From: Cymbidium sinense
Lineage: Eukaryota > Streptophyta > Magnoliopsida > Asparagales > Orchidaceae
NCBI GenBank assembly: GCA_021442155.1
Contig: CM038218.1
Location: 63,672,474 to 63,736,473 of the forward strand
Direction: 5' to 3'
Length of the DNA: 64,000 nucleotides
A model generated the notes under the pieces. That model was not told the origin of the DNA and made no database searches. It was given only the letters and a program-made list of their open reading frames with translations. Position numbers and translations under genes: made by a program. Below are positions 27,231 through 40,680 of the stretch, piece by piece. Position 1 is the first letter of the stretch, and every line of letters starts with the position of its first letter.

Positions 27231-28263
27231 TGTCAAAATGCATGTAAGGTTGAAGCAAAGTTCATATGATTGAGTTTGAGATAAATTAAAGTGATAGTAG
27301 ATGTAAAATATTCCCATATGAAGAGATATTATTAAGATTTTTTATGAGAATAGTTTTCATTTTCTAATTTGAATTAAAACTTAATTTTTTTAAAATATAA
27401 ATAATATTTTTTATTTTCTTATTTGAATTTTAATTGTTGAATGTATTTCCATTAATATGAGATAGGCTCTAAAAGTGATCATGTATTATTTTAATTATAA
27501 TATGTCACTTCTGTATCTATCACATTATGATATTTAAAATATTTTATCTCATATTTTTCTTTAACATTTTCCATTTGATATATTTTTTTTAATCATTGTT
27601 TCAACATCTTCGTAGTCACCATTGATAATGAAGGTTAATATCTTCACACTTCTCTATGCCCTTTATCTTAATGCTTTCATATTATCTATTAACATTTTAT
27701 TTTTTAAAAGTTCATAATAAACTTTGTATTATTTTTATTTAGATTAGATATATTATATATAATTATTAAGATATAAAATTTATAATATCATATTTATCAC
27801 ATATTTATAACATATATTTTTAATCATAAATGTACCTCATATTCTATCTATATTTTTGTATTTGTGTACACATATCATAAATGTGCAGCTATCCTCTTGC
27901 TACTTAATCAATATAATACAGATATAGATATAGTAGGTACAAAATTAATTATTTATAAATTAAATTGGCATCTCATGTTAATTTATTGCAAGTCTATTAG
28001 ACCTGAAAGCACTATAATTATTATTTCACTTATTATGCCTGGCATGCTTCCCTGTTCCCCACGTGCATGAAGTCAAAAGAGAGAAAATGACTAGCTTTTA
28101 AAGACCGACGTCGGCAGATAGAAAAAAAATATTATTTAAAAAAAAAAGCTTTAGGATCAAATAAATTTAAATTAACATATACTTGGAATTTTAATCAAAC
28201 AATTTCAATTAAATTAAATAAAGTTAAACTTTTAAGATAGCCACGAGAAATTCTGATAAATTG

Positions 28264-28265
<2 letters not shown>

Positions 28266-28303
<38 letters not shown>
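28266..28303. repeat. (AT)n microsatellite
   Basis: An uninterrupted AT dinucleotide run of about 38 bases. Confidence 0.95.
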
Positions 28304-28307
<4 letters not shown>

Positions 28308-28674
28308 TATTTTTTGTTTTAAGCCTTCATTTACTGAGCACATCATGATGTTGTAAACTATAATTAAACATGAATTATTAAAATAATAATTATTTTAGTA
28401 TTAGCCAATTAGAATTGTCTTTGTATATTTGAAATATATGTCATCTCAAGCAAAAATCTTATTAATCACATTGATTTTCGTTATAATCAACAATCAAATA
28501 ATTATTCCACGATTAATTATTATTATTATTTTAGAACAATTCATACAACTTTAATAATCTTAATAAAAATTATGATTAATCAATAAAATATAATTAAGCT
28601 TTAAATTTTTGGTAATTAGTTTGTATTAGTTATTTCAAGTTTATTATTGCTTGTAGATATAAAATATAAATGGC

Positions 28675-29625
28675 AAAATTTTTAAATTATGCTTAATTCT
28701 AATCTTAATTAGCAATTTAGGCACGAAAAAAAATTTTTAAACAAAATAGGCCAAGTCTCCCGTTGAGCGGAGACTGCCCAATGTCGTCGTCGTCCGTCAA
28801 CAGACGACTCTTTCATTTTTTTTTTTTAAAATTAGGGCATTTTATTTTGTATGAGTCATACATTGTCGGAATTGAGCGAATTTAGTATCTTTGGAATCAT
28901 AACAAAATTTTCTACAACTTTCATGTTTGTCAAAATTTAATATTGTGATATCGGTTTTTTCTTATCGCGCAAAACTGACACGAAATTTGGCGACTATCAT
29001 ATTTTGTGCGTATCAGAGTCATACAAAATTAGAATAGAACAAACTTAGTATCGTTGGAATCGTAATGAAATTTTCTACAACTTTCATGTTGGTTGAATTT
29101 TACAATTGTGACCCGATACCAAGTTTGCTCCAAAGTTTCGACTCGGTGCAGCAATTTTTGATCGTATTCGTCCACAATCGTAAATTTCAATCAGCATAAA
29201 AGTTATAGAAAATTTTGTTATGATTCCAACGATACTAAGTTTGCTCGATTCTGACATCATATGACTCCGATACACGCAAAATACGATAGTTGCTCCGAAA
29301 TTTCAGCTCGGCGCCGCAGTTTTTGCGCGTATTCACAAAAAATGCTCCATATTGGGCTACAATATTAAATTTTGACCAACATAAAAGTTGTAGAAAATTT
29401 TGTTATGATTCCAACGATACCAAATTTTCTCAATTCCGACACCGTATGACTCTGATACGCACAAAATACGAAAGCTGCCTTAATTTTTTTAAAAAATAAA
29501 ATATAAAAGAGTCAGTCGTCCGATCGACTTGGCGTGGATGCACGTTGGTAAGTCGTTCAAGACTTGCCCTGTTTTAAAATTTTTTTGTCTAAATTAAATT
29601 AAGCCTAATTTAAAATTTTCGAATA
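28675..29625. mobile_element. Fold-back element with long inverted arms
   Basis: The two halves are imperfect inverted copies around a centre near 29150. From the outside in, the pairs are: 'aaatttttaaattatgcttaa' near 28676 with its complement near 29620; the 'caagtct' ends near 28752 and 29567; 'agacgactcttt' near 28803 with 'aaagagtcagtcgtc' near 29507; and 'atttagtatctttggaatca' near 28879 with its complement near 29410. Within each arm a segment of about 170 bp containing 'aaattttctacaactttcatg' occurs twice. No transposase is present. It looks like a nonautonomous fold-back or MITE-type transposon. Target duplications could not be fixed. Confidence 0.8.
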
Positions 29626-30228
29626 AATCCATTGTGATCATCTTTAATTTAATTAGTTTGAATAACTTATTGAAGTATTACTACTATTATTAAATAATTA
29701 TCTTATACTTTATTAGAATAGTTTTATGCAAATAAATTATTAATAAGCTTAATTAAAAATTTTCAAAAAAGTAATTTGCCGCTTAACGGCATAAGCAACA
29801 GCTAAGCCATTTTAAGCGCGAACTAAACAGCCCCATATTTGTACATTTATTAAACATCTCTTTACAAAATTTTAACTCTTTCGGGTTTATGTAATGATCG
29901 TAATACTTATTGATATATAGAATGTATTATATTATCTTCTTAGTTTCATATACAACCATGAATAATGCACTTGGCATTTAGAATAGTTCTACCCATTTTT
30001 TTTTCTGAAAATAAGTCTTTTTTATATGAAGAATACGTTAAAAAGAAGCAATGTTGTACTACCAAATAATGAAGCCTGATTAAGAACATGTTGGAAATAA
30101 ACAAATCTGCTAATACTCTAATCAGATTTAACAATTGTTTATGATTTGCTTCTCAGTGGAAGAAAGTTCCTTGTAATTGATCGCGGTCAACTAATCCCCA
30201 GCACAAAGTATTCTGCATTTGAAGTAAG

Positions 30229-30250
30229 GAGAGAGAGAGAGAGAGAGAGA
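30229..30250. repeat. (GA)n microsatellite
   Basis: Eleven GA repeats. Confidence 0.9.
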
Positions 30251-30439
30251 ATTTCAGCTTCTGATAAATTTATAATTTGAAATTTGTAGCGATAAAAAAA
30301 TTCTATCTAATAAAAAATTAAAAAATAAATTATGATGAACACGATGTCTGATAACTTATTTTACTTAAAATTTATTTTTGTATTGTGAGGTCAACTGGGA
30401 ATAGGAGGTGATTTCAATGTTTTCAGTCCATGAACTATG

Positions 30440-30646
30440 AATCTATTTGACAACCCACCATCTCTTAGCTCGGTTGCTGATGGGCGAAAAATCCTGATTC
30501 GATTATCTCGGGGAGGCGAGGGGGATATCAAGGGGACCGTTACGTGTGGGTGATGAATGGTTGCTAGATTAGTCACAATATCCCCACCCACAAGATAGGT
30601 GAGATGTTGGGTGGATATCCTTCCAAAAAAAAAAATCTATTTGACA
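30440..30646 (+). mobile_element. tRNA-type SINE with 13-bp target duplications
   Basis: A body of about 180 bp (30453-30633) ends in a run of A and is flanked by perfect 13-bp direct repeats, aatctatttgaca, at 30440-30452 and 30634-30646. Near the 5' end 'ttagctcggttgctga' resembles an A box, and 'gattcgattat' (about 30496) resembles a B box of a Pol III promoter. Poly-A tail, target duplication and A/B boxes together define a SINE. A second copy lies at about 42950-43050. Family name not known to me. Confidence 0.88.
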
Positions 30647-30659
30647 GATAAACATAATG

Positions 30660-31830
30660 AGAGAGAATGTATGGCTCATCATTGCATGATTGCATCATGG
30701 GTGACATAAATGGCTCCAAATGGCGAATTTCTTAGCAAGAAAAATTAAGAATATATATAATATATAATATTGATTAAAACAAAGATTAGTTGATCTGCAA
30801 ATGAAATGAGAAATTTCAAACGAACTTTCTTACACATTGGAAGAAGAAATAAATAAGGGAAAAATCATCCCTTAATTCATTGAAGCATAATGCAAATGCA
30901 AAGAGATGTAATTAGACATCATTAGACATAGTAGTGGAACTAGCCACTTTTAAATTTTTACTTAATTCTTAATATTATATAATATATTAATACTTTTATC
31001 TTATTTTTAAATTTTTAATAATAATTTAATATTATTATATTATAAATTTATTTATTATGTCTATGATATTAAAGTTATTACAAAGTAAATATTTTAATAG
31101 CTATTTTAAAAATATACTTTAAAAGACAAATAGTATATTTTAAAAAGTATGTTGTATAGTTGTTGATTCTTAATTTAATATTAGATTCTCAAAATAGATA
31201 TCGATCATTCAAATTGATGATATTTATTTACTTGTAACTAAATTCTATCATAAAGGCTTTATAAACATAGAAAGACTATATTTAAATTTTCAATTTGAGC
31301 ATTTTAAAATTGAAGCTGGCTAAAATAAATTTTTTTAAAATCTCTCTATTATTTTTGTTTATGTCAAATATTAGCAAAGATAAAAAAATTAATTATATAT
31401 CCTCTTATTGATTAATTGATTAGATTAGTTATGACATTATGTGTTCTGATTATAATAATTTAATATATAGTTTTTATAATGAAGATTATCATGATAAATT
31501 TTTTAAATAAAATGAATGATGATTTTCTTAAAAACTAATTAATAATATATACTAAGAAGAATATTATAATGTATTTCTATGTAAAATCATTAATTAATGA
31601 ATTTTATTTAAAAAAATCATAAGACAACTTAAAGTACCTAAGCATACTGATTATATTAAATATGATATTTTTTTATTGATTTATATGTTATTTTTAGCTA
31701 TTTTAATTTATTTTTTATATTTGTATTTATTTTGATTTAAACCTTTTATATTTTAATTATTTTAATTTCATTACACCTTTAAATTCTGACATAATATTTA
31801 GACTAGGATAATTTCTCTCTGTATACGAAC
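30660..31830. other. AT-rich intergenic DNA upstream of the ACC oxidase
   Basis: No gene is visible. The first part (30665-30800) is collinear with 43070-43190 of duplication unit 2. The rest is simple AT-rich sequence. Confidence 0.5.
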
Positions 31831-31837
31831 ATACATT

Positions 31838-31863
31838 TATATATATATATATATATATATATA
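31838..31863. repeat. (AT)n microsatellite
   Basis: A short AT dinucleotide run about 0.4 kb upstream of the ACC oxidase start. Confidence 0.9.
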
Positions 31864-31954
31864 ATTGATTTTATTTTATTTTTCAACTGAGCTTGATCCC
31901 AAATCAGTGGGCCGAGAACTCAAAGTACGTAAGTTAACTCAGACGAAAGTCATA

Positions 31955-33536
<1,582 letters not shown>

Positions 33537-34250
33537 GGAGCTCAGGTTTCAGGCTGTGGAGAATAATTAATAGTTGTTCCCATGTTGTTGTATTCAACAC
33601 GTAGCTCTTCTTAATTATATATATTTGTTGGGCTTGTAATTTGAAGTTATGTATGTGATAAGCTATTCCGTAGTTATTTTACTTTGATGATGCCAGCTCC
33701 TCCACGCCTTTTGTGTACGGTGGAGGGAGCTTCAGTAATTGTGTGAATGGGTGGTCTTTTTTTTAATTAATGTAAACTGTGCATGTTATGAATTAAGATG
33801 TTTGATTAAAAGATGGGATCTTTGTTTAAGAAGTTTACTTTTTATTTTTGTTAAAGAGTTATTTAGTTGCAATTATTTATAATCAAAGCATATATTATAT
33901 ACTAAAAAATCTCAAAAGTGATAAAACACACTGATCTCATGATTTGTAGATATATCAGTATCTGCTTTGAAAAACTGCAAAGTGATATCCTATCTCCTCT
34001 GAGTAATATCATTTTTTAGACAAGTTTATATAATATATCAAATAAATTATATTTTAATTTATTAAACTTATTTAAATAATTTTAAAACAAATTTGTAATT
34101 TATTTATTTTTTTGTTTGGTTGAATGTGAAGTAAAATAAAAAATAAATCTATTTATGGATATACTCATAATTAAGGACAATATGAACATGGATCACTAGC
34201 AACAATAAACATTTGTGCATTACTACAAATCCATAAAATTTTAATATATA
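33537..34250. other. 3' flank of the ACC oxidase gene
   Basis: The first 34 bases still encode the conserved C-terminal tail in the shifted frame, with a stop at 33568-33570. The rest is AT-rich 3' untranslated and intergenic DNA without a recognisable gene. Confidence 0.6.
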
Positions 34251-34683
34251 AATTTATTCAAATAGCTCTCATGTAAATGAATTTGAGATGAACTGACAGC
34301 AGATACAAAATATTCTCATAGAAGATAATATTATTGAGATTCTCAAAAGAATAGAGAATAATTACACATTTAATACAAGGCAGGATCTGATTTTTCTAGT
34401 AGACTAACTAATTTTATTTCTTTAACTAAAATTTGAATAGATTTTAATTTATTTATCAATATGGTTTGCCTCAGGTGATCCATCCTCCCTCTCTGTCTCT
34501 TTCATTAGCCTCTTCGAATATCCAGCTGGCTTCGCCGTTGATTCTTTTGGCAGAAAATTGCCAGTAAAGGGAAAAATTATTACTTTCAAAATCAGATGGA
34601 AGGTTATATCCACATTTTCACTATATATTGATATGAATAAAATATGCATATCATTTTTTTTAATTTAAAAGATATTTTAAATA

Positions 34684-34689
<6 letters not shown>

Positions 34690-34754
<65 letters not shown>
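34690..34754. repeat. (TA)n microsatellite
   Basis: A TA dinucleotide run of about 65 bases, the longest in the window. Confidence 0.95.
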
Positions 34755-34757
<3 letters not shown>

Positions 34758-35130
34758 CTAGACTGTGTGTTTCGTCAGTTGACAATTTGCTCCCAACGCG
34801 GTGACATAAATTTAAGGTGCATGATGTGAGTTTAATTGAGCTTAAAGCTTAACTGATTTAGTATCCAACTTAATAATATATCCGGTAGGGGGAATCCAAA
34901 TCAATATAATATTTGATTAGCTGGTCATGTTAATTTAATGTAAGCCTGAAAGCCTGCTTCTTTGTTCCCACGTGAAGGAAAGTCAAAAGAAAGAGAAAAA
35001 AAATTGCATCAGCTTTGAGGGACTGATGTCGGCAGACATGAAAATTGGGTTTGTATCTCTTCGTGTGAAGTGCAGGAACTTTCTTTCAAATTAATATATT
35101 ATTTTTAAAAAAAAAATTAAGTCGGATAAA

Positions 35131-36022
35131 TGTTATCTTCAAAACTAATAAATTTGAATATTGATATAACCTCAAAACTCTACTAGTTGACGAATCTTGA
35201 TGCTAAAAATAAGCGATCCGTTAAACCTTGAGATGCACTTAAAATATTCTTGGAAACTTTGGGACATCAGTTAAATCTCTAAATAGCTTTCAAGTATGGA
35301 GTGTTTATAGTCAAATCGAACGTCTTGACGAGCCGAATCAAGCAAGCCCAAGATCTCATAATTCCGACATCATTTGAGCATTCAAATACACAAAATACAT
35401 CATATGATCAAGGATTCATCATGTCCGATGGAGGAGTGGTGATTTTGTATATATTTACGTAGATGTCACTCCTCCAATATATAAATTTCATTTCTCATAT
35501 GAGGAGGCAAGAAGAGAGAGGAGAGCTCTAAAGATCCTCCAAGCACAATCGCGCTCCACTGACGGTTTCAACCACCGCCGCCGCCGCCGGCCGCCTTGAT
35601 CCTCGCTGCCAATCTCGCCGATCTCCATCATGATGACTTCTACCAGATCATCGATTTTACCGCCGATTATTCTCGATTTACGCCGATTGTCTGATTTCTG
35701 CCTGATTGTTCCTGATTTCGCCGAGAATTGTTTCGCATTTCACCTGATTACCCGCACGCTTCACCATCATCTGCTACTACTAGAATCGCATAACTGACGG
35801 TCACATAGTCGTTGTTCCTTTCATCTACAATTCGTAATCCGTGGGAAGATCTTGTACTCAAAATGATACATAGTGGAAGCTTTTCTTGGGGGCGTAATTT
35901 TTCCTCTTTTCAGATTTTACGAAAAAATTCGAGTTTTCTTCACTCTTTAAATACCTATGTGTGGATTTCACAATGAAGCTATGAAAACTTTTGCTCTACC
36001 GCGAATCGGTTTTCAAGACGCA
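35131..36022 (+). repeat. 5' LTR
   Basis: It aligns with 39793-40680 from 'tgttatcttc' to 'gctctaccgcgaa' and shortly beyond. A TATA-like 'caatatataaattt' at about 35476-35489 is shared by both LTRs and may be the element promoter. A (gccgcc)-type GC-rich patch lies at about 35575-35590. The exact ends carry an uncertainty of several bases. Confidence 0.82.
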
Positions 36023-36539
36023 GCGGCTCGAAAAGAACCCATCAATCATAATTTTGAACGTAGCATTATGGCTAATAGCGTATACCACCACTCAAACCAA
36101 TCCTTGAACCAAGACGCCAACCTTCACTTCACTTCCCGATAGTGACCACTGGTGAAGGTGCAGGAATCTCTAGAAAATCATGTGCCTAATGGAAGAGTCT
36201 CAAAATGAGATGATCCGACTTTGAGAACACAACAACCACTATCAAAACACACCTCTCCCAAGATCGACAATGGGAGGTTAAAATGCTAATCTCCTTGATG
36301 TTGAAGTTCCTCCACGAGACCGCGATGCCGATCTCCTGACACCGCTAGTTACTCATCCATCACGCAACTCAACCGACCGCTAATCCACCAATTATTGCCG
36401 GTACACACATTCTTACCAATTTACTCTCCATGTTATACGCGTAATTACGACGCTTAATGCAAGATGAATTTCACCTTAAGAGATAGAAATTATCCTCCCA
36501 CACGCCATGAGGAGTCCTCACCTTTAGCTATTCTTCAAC

Positions 36540-37330
36540 ATCCTATTCGTAGTTTTCAAGCAGCATTGATTCTATGATGGGGCAACGCCCATATGAACAC
36601 ATCGACCATTATGACCATCATGCATATCCAACGAGCTCACGACACACTCTTTCGTTACCTGCGGCAAGCTCGCACTTCTACTCTTCCAAGGGATCCATCC
36701 ATACCTTTTACAACTCGCCAAGGTTTGTAGAGCTTCATTGAAAACCGGAGGAAAAGATTCCTCCCATCTTCGCATTCATCAAAATGATGGTGAATCACTT
36801 AAAGACTACTTCCAAAGATTCTCCTCGCAAATACGGGTAAACCCCAATTACTAAGAGGAGTTTTCCTTGGCTCTCCTGACCTTTCTACTCAACGCTAATG
36901 CGAGATAGGGTCCGCCATACCGACTTGTTCACCGTGGAAGCACAATTTTCGATGATGCTATTAATTCCCACCAAAATAATTTGAACAATCCACAAGAAAA
37001 CGTAAGAGTCGAAAACAGATCAATAATCCCATCGGAAGCAACAAGGCGCCATGATCTCCTCCACGCCTCACATCAACGACGGAATACACGCCATCAACAC
37101 ATCTCGCGTTAACTTGATGGCTATTCGATGAAGAGACCATTAAGTGGCCACATCTACTGAAACCAACTTCAAAAAATCAAGAGCAATATTGTCACTTCCA
37201 TTGAAGTCATGGGCATACTACAGAGGCGTGTAAACAACTTAAAGAAGAAATTGAGAGGCTTATTTAACAGGGATATCTGCGTCAATTTATGCAAAATCAA
37301 CCAACTCAAATAAACATATCTCCAACTGGG
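36540..37330 (+). pseudogene. gag remnant with zinc knuckle
   Basis: HQNDGESLKDYFQRFSSQIR (about 36775-36834) matches the retrotransposon gag block 'GESLRDYxxRF'. A zinc-knuckle-like CHFH, then SHGHTTEACKQLKEEIERL, lies at about 37190-37265, interrupted by a stop after the first four residues. The remaining frame is broken. It would have formed the particle. Coding capacity is lost. Confidence 0.75.
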
Positions 37331-37393
37331 GGGCAACCGGGACAATCATCACAGAAATAACATAATAGTCTCCATATAGTTGGAGAAATTGAA

Positions 37394-37882
37394 ATGATTG
37401 CAAGTGGGTCACTACTATCTAATCAAGTCTTCCTCGCCGCCTTTGAAGAGCCGGAGTTTAAAAAATTTTGTATTAATCATCCCATCACTTTTAATAACTC
37501 AAACTTGGAAGGAGTCCAAGTTCCGCATCAAGATCCTCTTGCCATCAGTGCGGGGATTGTTGACCCTTGTTATGTTATTAAGAGAATTTTGATTGATAAT
37601 GGGAATTCCGTTAATATTTTATTTTACTTTACCTTTCTTAGCATGGGTATGGTTAAAAACTTCACCCATCATTGCGATATGGGTTTGATAATCACCGCGA
37701 GTGGAGGGGACACCCTTCCGTTGTTCTCGGAGAATTTCTCAACAAGTCACTCGCCGCCAATTCATAGTAGTCATTCAAAGATAACGCTATATTTGGAAGA
37801 CCTCCAATCAAAAGGTCTGGTGGACATCCACACCTCTTCCATACAAGTTAACGCCATCGAACACGACAAACAACCTCGATAG
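37394..37882 (+). pseudogene. Aspartic protease domain of the nonautonomous element
   Basis: An open stretch of 162 codons includes HPITFNNSNLEGVQVPHQDPL, a standard plant gypsy segment preceding the protease, then ILIDNGNSVNILFY. In the family the active site is D-[ST]-G; here it reads Asp-Asn-Gly (codons at about 37595-37603), so catalysis is doubtful. The frame ends where tandem repeats begin, well before the LLGRPW block. It is a truncated protease. Confidence 0.75.
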
Positions 37883-38095
37883 GTCAAAATCCCTCAATTC
37901 GACCTCTTCCATACATAACGCCATCGGTAATACTAATAAACAACCTTGATGGGTCAAAATCCTCGTGATTCAATTCGACCTCTTCCATACAAGTGTCATC
38001 GTAACACTGACAAACAACCTGATGGGTCAAAATCTCGCCGATTCAATAACCTCTTCCACACGTTAACGCCATCGTTAACGCTATCGTCTCACACT
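37820..38095 (+). repeat. Tandem repeat, about 75-85 bp, three to four units
   Basis: Units contain 'acctcttccatacaag' followed by 'aacgccatcg', 'gacaaacaacct' and 'gatgggtcaaaatc'. They start near 37831, 37902, 37978 and 38050. The first unit still belongs to the protease reading frame, so the array arose by duplicating coding sequence. Confidence 0.75.
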
Positions 38096-38480
38096 GACAA
38101 TAACCGGATAGTCAAAGAAAAACCATCGCCGCAATTCCACCGGTATTACCATCATCATCCATCTCGCCACTACCGACGCTACGCCAGCCGACTACCGTTT
38201 ACTGCTGCCATCACACCTCGCCAAGAATCATCAGGCCATCCGCTGATTACTGCTGCCATCGCCTCCCATCGCCGGCATCTTCACCGGTTACCATCGTTGC
38301 CGGCTATCTCCACTACCCATCAGAATGGCCATCGCCAATAATCCACCATCGCCGGCCATCGCTGCTAACCATCACGCACCTCACGGCTACCACCTATTGT
38401 CGCTAATTATCTCGCCACCACCATCGCAGTCACCACCACCAATGTCGCTGGCCACTATCGCCGAAAGCATCTTTGTCAAT
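38096..38480 (+). repeat. C-rich simple sequence (ccatcgccg type)
   Basis: A stretch dominated by 'ccatcgccg' and 'accatc' triplet-like repeats. Long frames here are composition artefacts. Confidence 0.6.
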
Positions 38481-38489
38481 CCCCGCTTT

Positions 38490-39015
38490 CATGACGCCTC
38501 AACTCGGTCGGTCCGGACGAGGTCGGGCTGACACCTTTCGCGGAAAATCGGAGCCTTGTCATGAATCCACGGGTCTTTGATCGCTTCAACTCCGCCCCGG
38601 CGAGGTCGGGCTGACACCTCTTTCGCGGAAAATCAAGTGCCAGATGAACTACGTCTTGACGCCTCAACCCGGCCGGTCTCGACGAGATCGGGCTGACACT
38701 TCAAGAGAAAATTGGAGCCTTGTCGTATGAACTACGGGTCTTGATCGCCTCCAAACCCGATCGGTCTGACGAGGTCAGTTAACACCTCTTTCAAGGAAAA
38801 ATTGGAGCCTTGTCATATGAACTACGGGTCTTGATCGCCTCCGAACCCGGTCGGTCCGACGAGGTTAGTTAACACCTCTTTCGAGAGAAAACTTGAGCCT
38901 TGCCATATGAACTACGGGTCTTGATCGCCTCCGAACCCGGTCGGTCCGACGAGATTAGTTAACACCTCTTTCGAGGAAAAACTGGAGCCTTGCATGAACT
39001 ACTGGTCTTGATCGC
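38490..39015 (+). repeat. Tandem repeat, about 85-91 bp, six units
   Basis: Units marked by 'ggtcttgatcgcctcc', 'ccggtcggtccgacgaggt' and 'aacacctctttc' start near 38490, 38574, 38655, 38740, 38831 and 38922. The last three are nearly identical (91-bp period); the first three are more diverged. They lie where RT to integrase should be in a complete element. Confidence 0.85.
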
Positions 39016-39792
39016 CCAACGACCTTCTCTCAAGAAGAAAAGAAGGTGCCTTCTCCCCTTAGCCTGGGGTTTTTATAGATCCCTCAGTGGGAAAAGGATA
39101 AAAAATCACAAAAATCACCCAAACCGCCAAAACCGCCGAAATCAAACTCGTTGCTGGGCGGGCCAAGCTCGGCCAGGACGCTTGCAAGTGGCTCAGATGA
39201 CGACTTATGGCTCGATACGCCGACGCGACTAACCGGCTGACCACACTCCACGCCCAACCATCAGCAGACTCCACGCTGACCCGACGTTTCTCCGCTTCCC
39301 GTGACCTGTTTCACCACGCCAGCCAATCCACGCGCTGACAGATTGCCGCCCACGACCATGACCCGGGCGTCCACGCTACCTGCCCCGTTTCGATCTCATA
39401 CCCACGGCCAAGCTTCAAGACCTGTTTCACCATTGTCAGAAATTGCCAGCCTTTCCAAAATTTCATTACTCACCCGCAGAATCTGCAGCCTCTTTCTTAG
39501 CCCAATAAACTACACAACCCACTAGCAATTTTTACAACCCGTTCTGCATAATCCAACTGAAACCTTACGCCTGCAAGCGCCCATAAATGCCCGAATTGGT
39601 CCATAACTCTGAAATCTTGCCCGACGTATCCACATAATGCATATGACTCAAGGCCAACTTTTGTGATCATAATATTGTGCTCACATGAAGATCTGATCTC
39701 TCAAAATGTATGGTTGATGGACCCGCAAATTTCATTGAAGAATTTACTATTTTCAAATATTTGTCATATATATTTTTGGATGATTGAGATAA
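39016..39792 (+). other. Noncoding interior before the 3' LTR
   Basis: GC-rich sequence to about 39520, then AT-rich sequence up to the 3' LTR. No domain is recognised and no clear polypurine tract is visible directly before the LTR. Confidence 0.45.
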
Positions 39793-40680
39793 TGTCATCC
39801 AAAAATAGAACCGATATGACCAAAACTTTACTAGCGCATGAATCTTGATGCTAAAATAAGCCATCCGAAGTTGAAACTGGTCGAGATCAAGTACTTAAAA
39901 TATTCTTGAAAACTTTGGGATATCAGTTAAATCCCTAAAAAGCTTTCAAACATGGAGTGTTTATAGTCAAATCGAGCGTCTTGACGAGCCGAATCAAACA
40001 AGCCCAAGATCTCATAATTCTGACATCATTTGAGCATTCAAATACATTATATGATCAAGGGATTCATCATGAGCCGTCCGATGGAGAGGAGTGGTTCGGA
40101 TTTTGCATGTATTTACAGAGACGCCACTCCTCCAATATATAAATATCCCCTCATTTCTCATATGAGGAGGACCCACGCAAGAAAGAGGAGAGAGCTCTAA
40201 AGATCCTCCAAGCACAATCGTGTCGCCACTCGACGGTTGTCAACCACCGGCCGGCCCGCCGCCATTGATCTCATCATCGCTAATCTCTCCATCATGATGA
40301 CTTCTCAGATTGCTCAGATTTCTACCGATTGTTCCTCATTGCCAATGTTGTTTCTGCATTTGATTGTTCCTCGATTGCCAATTGTTCCTCATTTACCTGG
40401 TGATTGCTCCACAGCTTCATTATCATCATTCGCATTACTAGAATCATATAACCTCGACGCGTCACATTGTTTCTTACTCATATACTCAGTAATCCCGAGA
40501 CGGGAAGATCTTGTACTCAAAAAGCAGATACATAGTAAGCTTTTACTGCTAGCCGATTTTTTCCCTCTTTTGAGGTTTTCCACGTAAAATTCCGAATTTT
40601 TTCACTTTAAATACATGTGTGCTTGATTTCACAAGCTAAAACTTTTACTCTACCGCAACTGATTTTCTAGCACGCAACAA
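39793..40680 (+). repeat. 3' LTR
   Basis: Partner of 35131-36022. Shared blocks are 'gaatcttgatgctaaaa', 'ggagtgtttatagtcaaatc', 'cttgacgagccgaatcaa', 'tcctccaatatataaat' and 'ctctaaagatcctccaagca'. The copies differ by many substitutions and small indels, so the insertion is not recent. Confidence 0.85.

Larger units (their letters stand above)
35131..40680 (+). mobile_element. Nonautonomous Ty3/gypsy LTR retrotransposon (gag-protease only)
   Basis: Two LTRs of about 0.89 kb (35131-36022 and 39793-40680) in the same orientation begin with TGT and are alignable over their whole length. The interior has gag pieces, a zinc knuckle and a protease, then GC-rich tandem repeats. No RT, RNase H or integrase is present. 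The GESLKDYF-type gag block and the protease style suggest the Tat/Retand group. The homologous empty site in duplication unit 1 (about 28145-28160) shows that insertion followed the duplication. Target duplications are not clear. Replication would have needed proteins from a relative. Confidence 0.85.

Noticed and set aside
30391..30591. 66-codon minus-strand frame
   Set aside because: It is largely contained in the SINE body and has no domain.
34644..34829. Open frame with a long Ile-Tyr run
   Set aside because: Translation of a (TA)n microsatellite.
38490..39015. Possible CRISPR-like array
   Set aside because: Units are contiguous tandem repeats without unique spacers, in a plant retrotransposon.
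38096..39525. Open frames of 60-131 codons in the interior of the LTR element
   Set aside because: They coincide with C-rich simple sequence and tandem repeats and change frame between units.
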